From positions 1 through 64,000 of the forward strand of contig NZ_CAXUSG020000010.1 of assembly GCF_964253915.1 (NCBI RefSeq): a stretch of 64,000 nt of DNA, given 5' to 3'. The first letter of the stretch is position 1. Each line of letters starts with the position of its first letter. Shown one piece after another: positions 15,263-24,168 of the stretch. A model generated the notes under the pieces. It had not been told where the DNA came from and searched no databases. It was given only the letters and a program-made list of their open reading frames with translations. This DNA is from Metarhizobium sp964253915 (lineage in GTDB: Bacteria > Pseudomonadota > Alphaproteobacteria > Rhizobiales > Rhizobiaceae). Position numbers and translations under genes: made by a program.

Positions 15263-15438
15263 GGCTTCGTTCCTCGAATCAATCTTCGCAGCTGCAATAG
15301 CATGCCCTTATATGACGACGAAACGAGAAGACGCCGCACCAGCCGCGGTCGTGGCAGAAAATGGCACAGTGATGCAACCTTGCATGCCAAGCCTTGGCAT
15401 GCCGGTGTCAACGCCGGAAACGCCCGTCTTTGCTGCGC

Positions 15439-15759
15439 TTAGTGCCGCGCTTCCGACGATGCCTGGCTGGAGGCGCTGTAAGGGGCATCCTTGAAACCCT
15501 CCAGGGTCTGCTGGCCCTTTTGCGTCAACGACGCGACGGCTTCGCGGGCATTCTTCTTGCTCAGCTCCACAAGACCGCGGCGCACGAGGGCAGACATCGT
15601 TCGGCGATGCACGCAAGGAATGGGCGTCGGCCTTTGCCCCCAAAATTCCGGATGGCTCTTCGCATCACGCAAATGCGCCCAGTAACCGGAAAACTGGACC
15701 AGTTCTCCCTTCGACAAGATTTCGAGCGCCTCGATTTGCACCTGCGACAGCGACGTCAT
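15439..15759 (-). CDS. hypothetical protein, possible winged-helix
   Basis: A 106-residue protein preceded by a GGGAG ribosome site. The pattern VQIEALEILSKGELVQ...HRRTMSALVRRGLVELSKKNAREAVASLTQKGQQTLEGF resembles a winged helix: a first helix, a recognition helix around RRTMSALVRRGLVE and a beta wing ending TQKGQQTL, as in MarR/PadR-like proteins without long dimerisation helices. It could be a small regulator, but no direct family assignment is made. Neighbours are unrelated single genes. Confidence 0.5.
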   Translation of the reverse strand: MTSLSQVQIEALEILSKGELVQFSGYWAHLRDAKSHPEFWGQRPTPIPCVHRRTMSALVRRGLVELSKKNAREAVASLTQKGQQTLEGFKDAPYSASSQASSEARH

Positions 15760-15937
15760 GTTGCTCTCCCTTTTCGCGTAGAGCTAGAGTCGCGAACGGT
15801 TTCGTCAACCGTGTCGACCCGCATCATCCGGCCGGCAAGGCGCCGGCACGACGTACTGCAACGATGCATTCTCCCATGCCGGCAAAAGCGGGAACAGAAA
15901 TGCCCCATGGCCGTTACATTTGCGATGAGGAAAAGAC

Positions 15938-16183
15938 ATGGCTAGATATTATTTCGACATTCACAATGGCTCGGGGCCGGTCACCGACAGCGATGGGCTG
16001 GAGATGGAATCCGCTGCGCGCATCGAAAGCGAAGTGGCCCGTATCCTGACAGGAATCGCCCGAGACGAGTTTGCCGCCGCCGTCGATGGCGAAGTCGCCG
16101 TCGAGGTGAGAAACGAAGCCGGTACGGTGGTTTTTTACGGCTCCCTCACCTTCCAGGCAAAATGGACAGGCGTGGGCGGATAA
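15938..16183 (+). CDS. DUF6894 family protein
   Basis: An 81-residue protein beginning MARYYFDIHNGSGPVTDSDGLEM, the hallmark start of DUF6894, a small cytosolic family abundant in Rhizobiales whose function is unknown. After the RYYFDIH strand and the D-x-D/G-x-E loop, an alanine-rich helix (AARIESEVARILTGIARDEF) and two terminal strands (VAVEVRNEAGTVVFYGSLTF) follow as usual. The start has a GAGGAAAAG ribosome site. Monocistronic. Confidence 0.75.
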   Translation: MARYYFDIHNGSGPVTDSDGLEMESAARIESEVARILTGIARDEFAAAVDGEVAVEVRNEAGTVVFYGSLTFQAKWTGVGG

Positions 16184-16393
16184 AGCATTCCGGATGCAAA
16201 ACGGCAGCGCTTTTTGCTGGATTGGCTCTACGGGGCGGAAGGACAAACACCAGCCTTCCACGCTGCCCATGGGCCGTGTGTAAAAATCTCTTGTCATTTG
16301 GCGCGACAGTCCAAGATACACATCCCGTTGCCCGCCACACCAGCAGGACAAAAGGCTAAACCGTGTTGTCTGTCTATCAAGCCGCCGAAAATG

Positions 16394-16582
16394 TCAGCGG
16401 AAACGCGGCCTGCGCACGATATTGATCAACAGTTCCATCGCCGTGGCATATTCGCCGAACAAGGCCCGCAGCCGTCTCTCGTTCTCGAGATCGAGATTGT
16501 ATTGTTCGCAGAAATCCCGGATCGGCCAGACGTGGCGCAGCGTGGTGACGTCGATGACATTAGGATCGATGTTATACGACAT
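16394..16582 (-). CDS. small hypothetical protein
   Basis: A 62-residue protein starting MSYNIDPNVIDV, with an excellent GGGAGGAAC ribosome site; a longer frame to 16642 lacks one. It is acidic in the first half (WPIRDFCEQYNLDLENERRLRALFGEYATAMELL) and ends with a basic INIVRRPRFR. The helical middle suggests a short globular or adaptor protein. No family name can be given. It lies just downstream of, and on the same strand as, the diguanylate-cyclase gene, 124 bases away. Confidence 0.5.
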   Translation of the reverse strand: MSYNIDPNVIDVTTLRHVWPIRDFCEQYNLDLENERRLRALFGEYATAMELLINIVRRPRFR

Positions 16583-16706
16583 GGGTTCCTCCCTGATCCA
16601 TCGCGTGAAACCGCGCAGGAGAGAAATAGTTCCATCTGCCATGCAAATTATTCGACCGCGGGATTTCGGGCAGCCGGACAGCCTGTTCAGACCGGCAACA
16701 TGCCGG

Positions 16707-18038
16707 TCACTCCCTCGGCGTAGCAGCGATCGCCACCCGGTTCCGTCCGGTATTCTTGGCCTCGTAAAGGGCCCTGTCCGCGCGCGAAATGGTCAAATCG
16801 ACCGCATGTTCCGAAGCCAGGCGCATCGCCACGCCAAGGCTCACGGTCACGGAAAGCGCAACGCCGCTGACCTCGAAAGGTGTGGCATACATGGCGCGAC
16901 GGAGGCATTCGGCCGTCTCCACCACCGTCTTGGCATCGTCGTAGCGCAAAAGCACCGCAAACTCCTCGCCGCCAAGACGGGCAAAAAGATCGTCCTTGCC
17001 GATGACGCTGCGGCAACGGCGGGTGAATTCTTCCAGGACCAGGTCGCCGGTCCCATGGCCGAAGGCATCGTTGATCTGCTTGAAATGGTCGATATCGAGC
17101 ATCAGGATCGCGTGCGGCGCAATGGCCTGCGCGACGTTGTAGCGTTTTTCCGCTTCACGGAAGAAGCGGCGCCGTGTCATCGCTCCCGTCAGAGAATCGG
17201 TATCGGCCAGGCGCTGAAGTTCCTGAGCGTAGGCGCGTTCGCTGGTGACGTCGAGGAACAGGTTGATGTTGAAGTTGCCGATCGTGCGATGGCGGAACTG
17301 GATCGTCCGTTTCGAACCGTCCTTGGCGGTTACCTCCAGATCGAACGGCGTCATCTCGCGATTTTCCGCCCGGGCGGCGGCAATCGCACTATCCCAGGTC
17401 TCCCTGGCAAAGCGGCGATAGCTGGGATCGGGATAAGCGAGCCTCCACCAATCCTCCGGCGTCGGCAAATCGCTTTGCTCATATCCGAAGAGTTCGACAC
17501 ATTGCGCATTGGAAAACTGGATCTCGTCGTCGAGATTGCCGATCTCGAAACCGAAAGGGAGCCAGTTGAGCAGCGAGATCAGATTTTCCTGCCAGCTTGC
17601 CAAAGCCACCGCACCGCCGATGGGGGCGTCGCTGATGGTAAAGAGCCTGAGCGCCTCGCCTTCCACGACAACGGTCGTCAGGCGCATCAACAAGGATCGT
17701 GGTTCGGATTTGACGATCGCATTCAGGATGAAGGGTTCGCCGGGCGTCCCGATGGCTGCGTTGCTCCAGATGTGGTCGGTGAACTGGGCGCATTCATCAC
17801 CCAGCAGATCCGCCATCGGCCGGTTGGCCAGCGCATCCACCGTCAATCCGAAAAAAGACGCCGCGCTCTGGTTCCCGAAACGAACCGTTCGTTCATAGCG
17901 ATCGACGACGAGAACCGCAGCGCCGATGCAGTTGATCCAGAAATCGATATCTTCCCGCGTCCGGCCGAAATCATCCGCCTCGTCCGCCGGCCGTATCCTG
18001 ATCTCGGACCGACGTCCGGCATTGTTCGAATTGCTCAT
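16707..18038 (-). CDS. PAS-containing diguanylate cyclase (GGDEF domain)
   Basis: A 443-residue soluble protein with an N-terminal PAS-like sensor (about 25-85), a second PAS/PAC region (about 155-265, from WLPFGFEIGNLDDEIQFSNAQC) and a C-terminal GGDEF domain from LADTDSLTGAMTRRRFF to the end. The catalytic loop is intact (RLGGEEF), as is the LDIDHFKQINDAFGHGTGD substrate-binding segment, so it should make cyclic di-GMP from GTP. The product-inhibition RxxD site before the loop reads GKDD, so feedback inhibition is probably lost. No transmembrane segment is seen. The ATG at 18038 is chosen; a TTG at 18071 is possible. Likely a signal-dependent regulator of attachment or motility. Confidence 0.85.
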   Translation of the reverse strand: MSNSNNAGRRSEIRIRPADEADDFGRTREDIDFWINCIGAAVLVVDRYERTVRFGNQSAASFFGLTVDALANRPMADLLGDECAQFTDHIWSNAAIGTPGEPFILNAIVKSEPRSLLMRLTTVVVEGEALRLFTISDAPIGGAVALASWQENLISLLNWLPFGFEIGNLDDEIQFSNAQCVELFGYEQSDLPTPEDWWRLAYPDPSYRRFARETWDSAIAAARAENREMTPFDLEVTAKDGSKRTIQFRHRTIGNFNINLFLDVTSERAYAQELQRLADTDSLTGAMTRRRFFREAEKRYNVAQAIAPHAILMLDIDHFKQINDAFGHGTGDLVLEEFTRRCRSVIGKDDLFARLGGEEFAVLLRYDDAKTVVETAECLRRAMYATPFEVSGVALSVTVSLGVAMRLASEHAVDLTISRADRALYEAKNTGRNRVAIAATPRE

Positions 18039-18311
18039 TCCAAAATCATCCCGGTGCCCAGGAACGGACAATTCAAGCGAGGCATGGTTATTCGCCCCCG
18101 GCGGCCAGGCGGAAGACGTCCTGTTTACCGTTTGCTTTGCATTCCTGGCCCAACTCGACTTTTGAAGAATAAACTATGGTTGTCACCAAACAGTATATTC
18201 ATTCTATCGCATTGTCATGCGGTTGCTGCACCGGCGAAAAATAGAGAAGATCCGGGCGTACGGGCGCGGCATCAGCGGCCTGTCGGAACGAACCAGGCCG
18301 CAGGCCGTCTT

Positions 18312-19586
18312 TCACTCTCCTCGGTTGGCTTGCGCCGCAGCTTCCTCGGTTCGCCGCTTCAGCGTCGTCAACAGCCGGAACGTCACGATGACGGCACCGC
18401 CGGAGATGGCGGTCGCAACGAAGAACAGCACGGGGTAGCCGAGCGCATCGGCGATCATGCCGGCTATCATCGAGCCGAGCAGGTAGATGATGATCTGGGC
18501 GCAGGAGAGAATGGTAAAATCGGTGCCCGGCTGGTCCTTCGAGGCAACGGCCATGAAGAGGCTGTAGAGCGCGACGATTTCCATGTAGCGGATCAGCGTC
18601 TGGAAACCTGCGGCGCCAAGCAGGACCCACAGCCCCGAAAGATGACCGGCGGCATGCAAGCTGAACAGCAGGAAACACAAGGTCCGCAGGCCACCGAGCA
18701 ACAGCAGCGTGCCACTGGCTCCCGTGCGCAGCACCAGCATCGCCGCAATTGCCGATCCGGCAATACCGGCGGTGGCTGCCGAAATACCGCTGAGATAACC
18801 GATCGAGGACAACGGCAGGCCGGCATCGACGAGATAGGACCCCTCCATCGATTTCACCAGGCCCTCGCTTGCCCGGTAGATCAGTGCAACGGTCAGGGCG
18901 GTCAGCGCTTCGGGCCGCTTGATGAAAGCCTTGAGCGACGGGCGTTTTGCCGGTTGGAAAACAGCCGTATTGGCGTCTTCGGGCATGAAGGCGATTGCCA
19001 CCAGCGGCAGCGTCGATATCGCGGCGATGGTCAGGATCATCGGCTGCCAGCCGATCCACTCGTAGAGCACCAGCGAGAAGGTGCCGCCGACGATGACGCT
19101 CGCCGCCACGGCGCCGCCCTGGATGGCATTGCCGACGGCGCGGTCCTCCTCCCGCAGGGCCAGCGTCGCGTAGCCGTCCGTCGCAATGTCCTGTGTCGAC
19201 GTCAGGATGGCGATGACGAGGCCGATGAGGAAGATCGCCAGTACATTGTTCGGTTCGACGAAAATCAGCGAGACGATCGCCAGCACGGTGCCGAACTGCG
19301 TCGGCAAGATCCAGCTTCGGCGATGACCGATCGACATCAGCTTGATGCGATCGACCAGCGGCGCCCAGAGAAACTTGATCGTCAGCGGGATCATCAGCAC
19401 CGCCAGCATGCCGATGGCCGTGCGCGAGACGCCGAGTTCGCGCATGATCGGCGGGATTGCCGCCACCAGCAGGTAACCCGGAATGCCCTGCGCCAGATAA
19501 AGCCCGGCGAGAACGGCAAACAGCCGCATCCGGCGCCCGGAGAAGCGAGTGGCCCCGGCCGGCTGTTGCAAATCGGCGGCGCTCAT
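18312..19586 (-). CDS. MFS siderophore permease, RhtX/FptX/AmpG-like
   Basis: A 424-residue inner-membrane protein with about 12 hydrophobic helices. The pattern LYLAQGIPGYLLVAAIPPIMRELGVSRTAIGMLAVLMIPLTIKFLWAPLVDR is typical of the AmpG-like branch that includes the siderophore permeases RhtX and FptX. The conserved STQDIATDGYA motif of helices 4-5 is also present. It would carry an iron-siderophore from the periplasm to the cytosol as a single-protein alternative to an ABC importer. The ATG at 19586 overlaps the preceding stop. It ends an operon with a TonB receptor and a small protein, which strongly supports a siderophore substrate; which one is unknown. Confidence 0.8.
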   Translation of the reverse strand: MSAADLQQPAGATRFSGRRMRLFAVLAGLYLAQGIPGYLLVAAIPPIMRELGVSRTAIGMLAVLMIPLTIKFLWAPLVDRIKLMSIGHRRSWILPTQFGTVLAIVSLIFVEPNNVLAIFLIGLVIAILTSTQDIATDGYATLALREEDRAVGNAIQGGAVAASVIVGGTFSLVLYEWIGWQPMILTIAAISTLPLVAIAFMPEDANTAVFQPAKRPSLKAFIKRPEALTALTVALIYRASEGLVKSMEGSYLVDAGLPLSSIGYLSGISAATAGIAGSAIAAMLVLRTGASGTLLLLGGLRTLCFLLFSLHAAGHLSGLWVLLGAAGFQTLIRYMEIVALYSLFMAVASKDQPGTDFTILSCAQIIIYLLGSMIAGMIADALGYPVLFFVATAISGGAVIVTFRLLTTLKRRTEEAAAQANRGE

Positions 19587-19966
19587 GCGCGGTGTCCGGA
19601 AGCATCGAGGTGATCGGTCGCGAAACGCATCGCTTCCTCGCCGTCGCTGGTCACATGCACGGGAATATTCCACAGGCGGGAGAAGGATTGCTGCGAGCGC
19701 GGATTGGGCGTTTCGCGCACCAGCGCCACCGCCCGGCAATGGGTTGAAATCTGCGTCCGCGTTCTTTTGGCCCAAGCCGCCTGGCGCAATTCGCCCTCGC
19801 GCGACAGATGCACATGACCGGAAATATCGACCACCATGGCGTAGGGCCTTTCGATCTCGCCGATGCGGTCGAGGGCAGCAAGATAGCTTTCCTCGTCCGT
19901 TTCGGCATAGGGGGGACAGAGATGGAGATGGATGATACCATCTCCCCGGATCGAAAAGCTGATCAT
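19583..19966 (-). CDS. small hypothetical protein of the siderophore operon
   Basis: A 127-residue cytosolic protein overlapping both neighbours by a few bases. The fold suggested by MISFSIRGDGIIHLHLCPPYAETDEESYLAALDRIGEIERPYAMVVDISGHVHLSREGELRQAAWAKRT resembles a SpoIIAA/STAS-like domain: a beta-strand, helix, a VVDISG strand, then a helix and a terminal strand with SRLWNIPVHVTSDGEEAMRFA. Its place between the receptor and permease genes suggests a role in siderophore processing or control. No named family. Confidence 0.55.
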   Translation of the reverse strand: MISFSIRGDGIIHLHLCPPYAETDEESYLAALDRIGEIERPYAMVVDISGHVHLSREGELRQAAWAKRTRTQISTHCRAVALVRETPNPRSQQSFSRLWNIPVHVTSDGEEAMRFATDHLDASGHRA

Positions 19967-22170
19967 CAGAAGGTGATCTTGTAGCTCAAGGATACGGTGC
20001 GTCCCTCACCGTTGACGACGTTGTTGCGCGTCGCGCTGGCGGTCGGGTTCATGTAGTCGCGGTCGAAGAGGTTTTCGATGCCGAAGCTCAGTTCGCCCTC
20101 TCCCACCTTCTTGCTCGCCATCACGTTGACCAGCGCCGCACCTTCGATCTCCGGAACATTGGTGATCTTGTCGCGACCGCTGAAGAACACCACTTCGCCA
20201 CGCAGGTTCAGGCCGTTTTCAAACACGTAGGTACCGTAGACCATGCCGCGGAACGGGGTGGCGATGCGGTTGTTCGGCAGCCAGCTGTCGATGTCGCCAT
20301 CCCGATTGGCGTCGTAGCGGCCCTCCTGGTAGGAGAGCACGGTGCCAACCGTGAAATTATCGGTCGCCTGCCACCAGCCGGTCGCTTCCAGGCCCCAGAT
20401 CTTTTCCTTTTGCTGCGAAACACGGTTTGAGGCGACGTCGTAGTTGACGCCGTCATCCGAGGTCGAAACGAAGGCCGACAGCGATCCGCCAAAATCCGTC
20501 CAGCCGCCGCGCATGCCGATTTCATAATTGTTGACGACCTGCGGATCGGGCGCGATCGAGGCATAGCTGACCGTATAATCCGGCGCCCCGGCACCCGGGC
20601 AGGCAAGAGCGCCGTAGGCATCGCACAGTTCCGCCGACGAGTTGGCGCCGGCGCGGCGAGTGAATCCGCCGATATCGGTCAGCGAAAAGCCCTGGGAGAA
20701 ACCGGCAAAAGCCTGCAGCTCCGGCGTCAGATCGAACGTGCCGCCGAGGTTGAAGGTCCAGTTGTCATACTCGAACGAACCGCCGATGACGTCGATCGCC
20801 GGATAGGGCCGGTTGATGTAGAATATGCCCGGCCGGTTGAAATCCGCGACGTTCAGGAAGAAGCGCTCGTAACGCACGCCGCCCTGGATCTCCAGTCGAT
20901 CGGTGACGGGCGCCTGAAGCTGTGCGAAGGCCGCGACGGAATTCTGCCGCATCGGGCTGATGATGTCCCAGCCATTCTGGATCTTCTGCGTCGTCTCGTC
21001 ATGCAGGAAGTCGAGACCCCAGGTCAGCACCATGTCCTGCCAGATCGAATCGAGCGGCGTGGCGACGGTGGCGTTGATGCCGGTGCGCTTGCTGTAGAGC
21101 GTGCCCTGGGCGTAGTCGGCTTGCGGATTGCGCGGATCGCCGGAGTAATAGACCTGATTGTTGACGGCGGTATCGAAGCGGGTGAAGGGGAAGCGCTTCT
21201 CCATGTCGTTGTGGAAAGCCTTGACCTCGAGGTCGCCGAGCGCAAAGGCCGAATCGGTGTAGCGGGCGTTGAAATATTTCGAATCTTCGGTCACCGGCTT
21301 GCCGGTATAGGGGCTGGTGAAATCGGGAACCGCAGGCCTGGCGAGGAAATTGGTGAACCAGTCGGGGTCCTGGCTCATCTTCACCAGCTCAGCCGAAATT
21401 TCGAACCTCCGGCTTTCGTCCTCGAAGCCGAGACGGGCGTAGAGATTGCCGAAATCGGTGCGGTCACCGCCGCCCTGCCCCAGCATGGCGTCAGACGGCA
21501 GTTCGCGGCCGTCGCCGTCATAGGTGCGGCGCACCTTGCGGCCACTGGCCGAGAACAGGTAATCGAAATTGCCGAGCTTCTGGGTGGCCGAGATGGAAAC
21601 TTCCGGCGCGGCCGATTCGCCCAGATTCTCGGTGAAAGCGCGAACCTTGGTCTCGACGGTCACCGAAGCCTTGTCGGTGGCATCCTTGCGGGTGATGAAG
21701 TTGATCGTGCCGCCCGTAGCACCCGAGCCGTAGAGGCTGCTGGCGCCGTTGACCACCTCGATACGCTCGACCTTGGCCAGATCCACCAGCGCTAGCACGC
21801 GGGAAACGTCACGCAGCGGCGTGTTGCGCGCCACGCCGTCGACCAGCACCAGCACTCCACGGCCGCGGAATGTCTCGGAAGCACCTGATAACGTCTGGTT
21901 GGATACGGAGAAGCCCGGAACGAGTTTGGAGACCAGCGCCGAAGCGTTGGCAGCCAGCTTCTTCTGCTGCTCCAGTTCTTCACCCTCGATGACCATGACC
22001 GAGCCGGGAATGCTCGATACCGGCCGGCTGGTGCGGGTGGCGGTGGTGATTACCAGCGGCTTCAGCTCCGTGGCCTCGCCTTCCGTCGCCGGGTCCTGGG
22101 CAAAAACGGGCATCGCAAACAACGGCATCAGGGCGAAGCAGGTTCCGGCAAGCAGAGCGGCGTGGCGCAT
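19966..22170 (-). CDS. TonB-dependent siderophore receptor
   Basis: A 734-residue outer-membrane protein with a cleavable signal peptide (residues 1-24, ending VFAQ). A plug domain follows at about 40-165, with the TonB-box-like region PLVITTATRTSRPVSSIPGSVMVIEGEEL and the conserved VEVVNGASSLYGSGATGGTINFITR block. The rest is a 22-strand barrel ending in the outer-membrane signature VSLSYKITF with a terminal Phe. Family members bind ferric siderophores at the cell surface and use TonB energy. It heads the operon with the small protein and the permease and faces an AraC regulator gene. The ligand cannot be read from sequence. Confidence 0.88.
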   Translation of the reverse strand: MRHAALLAGTCFALMPLFAMPVFAQDPATEGEATELKPLVITTATRTSRPVSSIPGSVMVIEGEELEQQKKLAANASALVSKLVPGFSVSNQTLSGASETFRGRGVLVLVDGVARNTPLRDVSRVLALVDLAKVERIEVVNGASSLYGSGATGGTINFITRKDATDKASVTVETKVRAFTENLGESAAPEVSISATQKLGNFDYLFSASGRKVRRTYDGDGRELPSDAMLGQGGGDRTDFGNLYARLGFEDESRRFEISAELVKMSQDPDWFTNFLARPAVPDFTSPYTGKPVTEDSKYFNARYTDSAFALGDLEVKAFHNDMEKRFPFTRFDTAVNNQVYYSGDPRNPQADYAQGTLYSKRTGINATVATPLDSIWQDMVLTWGLDFLHDETTQKIQNGWDIISPMRQNSVAAFAQLQAPVTDRLEIQGGVRYERFFLNVADFNRPGIFYINRPYPAIDVIGGSFEYDNWTFNLGGTFDLTPELQAFAGFSQGFSLTDIGGFTRRAGANSSAELCDAYGALACPGAGAPDYTVSYASIAPDPQVVNNYEIGMRGGWTDFGGSLSAFVSTSDDGVNYDVASNRVSQQKEKIWGLEATGWWQATDNFTVGTVLSYQEGRYDANRDGDIDSWLPNNRIATPFRGMVYGTYVFENGLNLRGEVVFFSGRDKITNVPEIEGAALVNVMASKKVGEGELSFGIENLFDRDYMNPTASATRNNVVNGEGRTVSLSYKITF

Positions 22171-22394
22171 CGAGATCTCTCCATTCGACTCGTGGATGCG
22201 GAAAACCTCACCCGCGAAAAGCAGGCCTCTGGTTTGCCACGTTCAAGTCGGTTAAACATGTCTATACCAGTCAGGTTTACCCAAGCGAGACCTTGGCGAC
22301 TTGGCCGGAGACGAAAGCCACCACGCCTACAGCGAACTTGCCGGAAAGCAGGCACCGGCGTTGCATTTTTGACACATATTTAACGATACCTTTC
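22171..22394. promoter_or_regulatory. divergent promoter region of receptor and AraC regulator
   Basis: A 224-base gap separates the receptor start from the AraC start, so it must hold promoters in both directions and probably the regulator's binding sites. A GC-poorer part, AAGTCGGTTAAACATGTCTA and on to about 22275, is the best candidate core. I could not identify a convincing Fur, RirA or AraC-box consensus by eye. Confidence 0.45.
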
Positions 22395-23333
22395 ATGACC
22401 GAACTGATCAGCCCTCAACATCTCGACACCGCCGGCCTTGCCGAACGCGAAAGCCGTGCGCTGACAAGGACGATGCTGTCTTCGATCATCGGGCCAGTGG
22501 AAATCGATGCGGCGGCGCTGGCCGGCAGCCGCGGCATCCAATGCGCCTTGCCGCAACTTGCCGTCATGACGGCATTTTTCGCTCCCGCCCCATTACGGAT
22601 CACCGGCACCGGCCGGGCGAAAAGCGGGCGTGCGCTGATGGTGCGCAGCATGGAAGGGCCGCTTGCCGTGCATCAGGGAGACCGAACGGTCGAGGTCGAT
22701 ATCGGCGATTTCCTGTTCGTTTCTGGCGAGGAGCCGTTCGAATGGTCGCTGCCGTCGGGCGGGCGACTCGATTGCGGCAGCCTGCCGCTGGCGTCCTTCC
22801 GACTACCGGCGCCACAACTGCAGCGTATCCTGCTGCGACCGGTGCCGAAAAACTTTCCGCCGCTGCAATTGTTGATCACCTACGGCGCCTACCTGCTGAT
22901 GCGCGGGCCGCACGGCCCCCGCGAAGCGGAGATGGCGAACGTGCATTTCCACGAGATCCTGCCGCTGGTGCTGGCCTATCTCGATGCCGAGGCGAGCGTG
23001 CCCGGCAGCGACCGCATGCAAGGCATCAAGGCCTACATCGATGCGCATCTTTCCGATCCGGAACTCGACGTCGCCACGCTCGCCGGCCTCAACGGCGTGA
23101 CGCCACGCTCCATCCAGAAAATCTTCCAGCAGGAAGGGACGACGTTTTCGCGCTATCTGCTGGAACGACGCCTGGCCATGGCGCAACAGATGATCGGCCG
23201 CAGCGGCGAAGACCGGCCGATCAGCGCTATCGCCTACGAAGTGGGGTTCGGCGACCTCTCCTATTTCAACAAGGCCTTCCGCCGCCAGTTCGGCCAGGCG
23301 CCGTCGGAACTGCGCAAGGGGGCGCGGCGGTAG
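22395..23333 (+). CDS. AraC-family transcriptional regulator
   Basis: A 312-residue protein with an N-terminal cupin-like effector domain (about 1-190) and a C-terminal double HTH (about 205-305). The second motif, PISAIAYEVGFGDLSYFNKAFRRQFGQAPSELRKG, is the standard AraC signature. The ATG at 22395 starts MTELISPQHLDT; the frame extends further upstream without a ribosome site. It is divergent from the TonB receptor, matching siderophore-sensing activators such as PchR and RhrA, which turn on receptor and permease genes when ferric siderophore enters. The role as activator of the 18312-22170 operon is inferred from gene order. Confidence 0.8.
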   Translation: MTELISPQHLDTAGLAERESRALTRTMLSSIIGPVEIDAAALAGSRGIQCALPQLAVMTAFFAPAPLRITGTGRAKSGRALMVRSMEGPLAVHQGDRTVEVDIGDFLFVSGEEPFEWSLPSGGRLDCGSLPLASFRLPAPQLQRILLRPVPKNFPPLQLLITYGAYLLMRGPHGPREAEMANVHFHEILPLVLAYLDAEASVPGSDRMQGIKAYIDAHLSDPELDVATLAGLNGVTPRSIQKIFQQEGTTFSRYLLERRLAMAQQMIGRSGEDRPISAIAYEVGFGDLSYFNKAFRRQFGQAPSELRKGARR

Positions 23334-23351
23334 CCTCGTACAGCCCGGCGA

Positions 23352-24131
23352 TTACACCGGATGCTGCTGCACACTCAGGCCGCCATCGATGGTCAGGCAG
23401 GTGGCATTCATGAACGGGCACTCGTCGGAGATCATGAAGACGGCGGCAAGCGCGATTTCTTCCGGCGTGGCGATGCGGCCGCCGGGATGCAGGCGCATGG
23501 TTTCCGCCTTTGCCGCTGCCGGGTCTTCAAAACTGTTCCAGTAGTCGATCACCTTCTGCGTCGCGACATAGCCGGGTGCCAGCGCATTCACGCGGACATT
23601 TTTCGAGGCGTACTCCAGACCGAGCGACTTGGTGAGCCCCAGCAGCGCATGTTTGGCCAGCGGGTACGGAAAGGTGTGCGGAATGATGGTGAAGGCATGC
23701 GTCGAGGCGATGTTGAGGATGACGCCGCCGCCCTGCTCGATCAGCCCCGGAAGCACCGCCTTGCAACAGTTCCACGCGCCCTTGAGATTGATGTCGAAGC
23801 AGCGCTGCCATTCCTCATCGGTGGTCTGCAGCGGTTCGGCGAAGACGTTGACGCCGGCATTGTTGACCAGCGCGTTCAGCATGCCGATCTCGCGATCCGC
23901 CTGCTGGACCGCGGCGCGCATGGCGAGCAGATCGGCGATGTCGCCGGCCATGAAACCGAGCGTCGCACCCTTTTCCCGCAACCGCTCCGCCGCCTGTTGC
24001 AACAGGACGCCGTCGCGATCGACGAGGAAGAGATGCGCGCCCTCACGGGAAAACGCTTCGGCCATGGCCAGGCCGATGCCCTGGGCCGCGCCGGTGATCA
24101 GGATGCGTTTGCCATTCAGCCGCTCGGCCAT
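23352..24131 (-). CDS. short-chain dehydrogenase/reductase, probable sugar 1-dehydrogenase
   Basis: A 259-residue classical SDR. The NAD(P)-binding motif is GAAQGIG near residue 14, the acidic residue in LFLVDRDG favours NAD, NNAG is near 90, and the catalytic set is S in IASTHAF, Tyr and Lys in YPLAK. It lies at the end of an ABC sugar-uptake cluster that also has a galactonate dehydratase, so oxidation of an aldose such as D-galactose or L-arabinose to the lactone (De Ley-Doudoroff style) is the most economical role. The exact substrate is not determined by the sequence. Confidence 0.75.
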   Translation of the reverse strand: MAERLNGKRILITGAAQGIGLAMAEAFSREGAHLFLVDRDGVLLQQAAERLREKGATLGFMAGDIADLLAMRAAVQQADREIGMLNALVNNAGVNVFAEPLQTTDEEWQRCFDINLKGAWNCCKAVLPGLIEQGGGVILNIASTHAFTIIPHTFPYPLAKHALLGLTKSLGLEYASKNVRVNALAPGYVATQKVIDYWNSFEDPAAAKAETMRLHPGGRIATPEEIALAAVFMISDECPFMNATCLTIDGGLSVQQHPV

Positions 24132-24168
24132 GGTCTTCTCCCCAAGCTTTCGTTGACCGCGCCGACCG

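Noticed and set aside
16422..19613. Open frame of over 1000 codons on the plus strand
   Set aside because: It is antisense to the GGDEF and MFS genes and crosses their intergenic gap; there is no ribosome site and the sequence is low in hydrophobic blocks.
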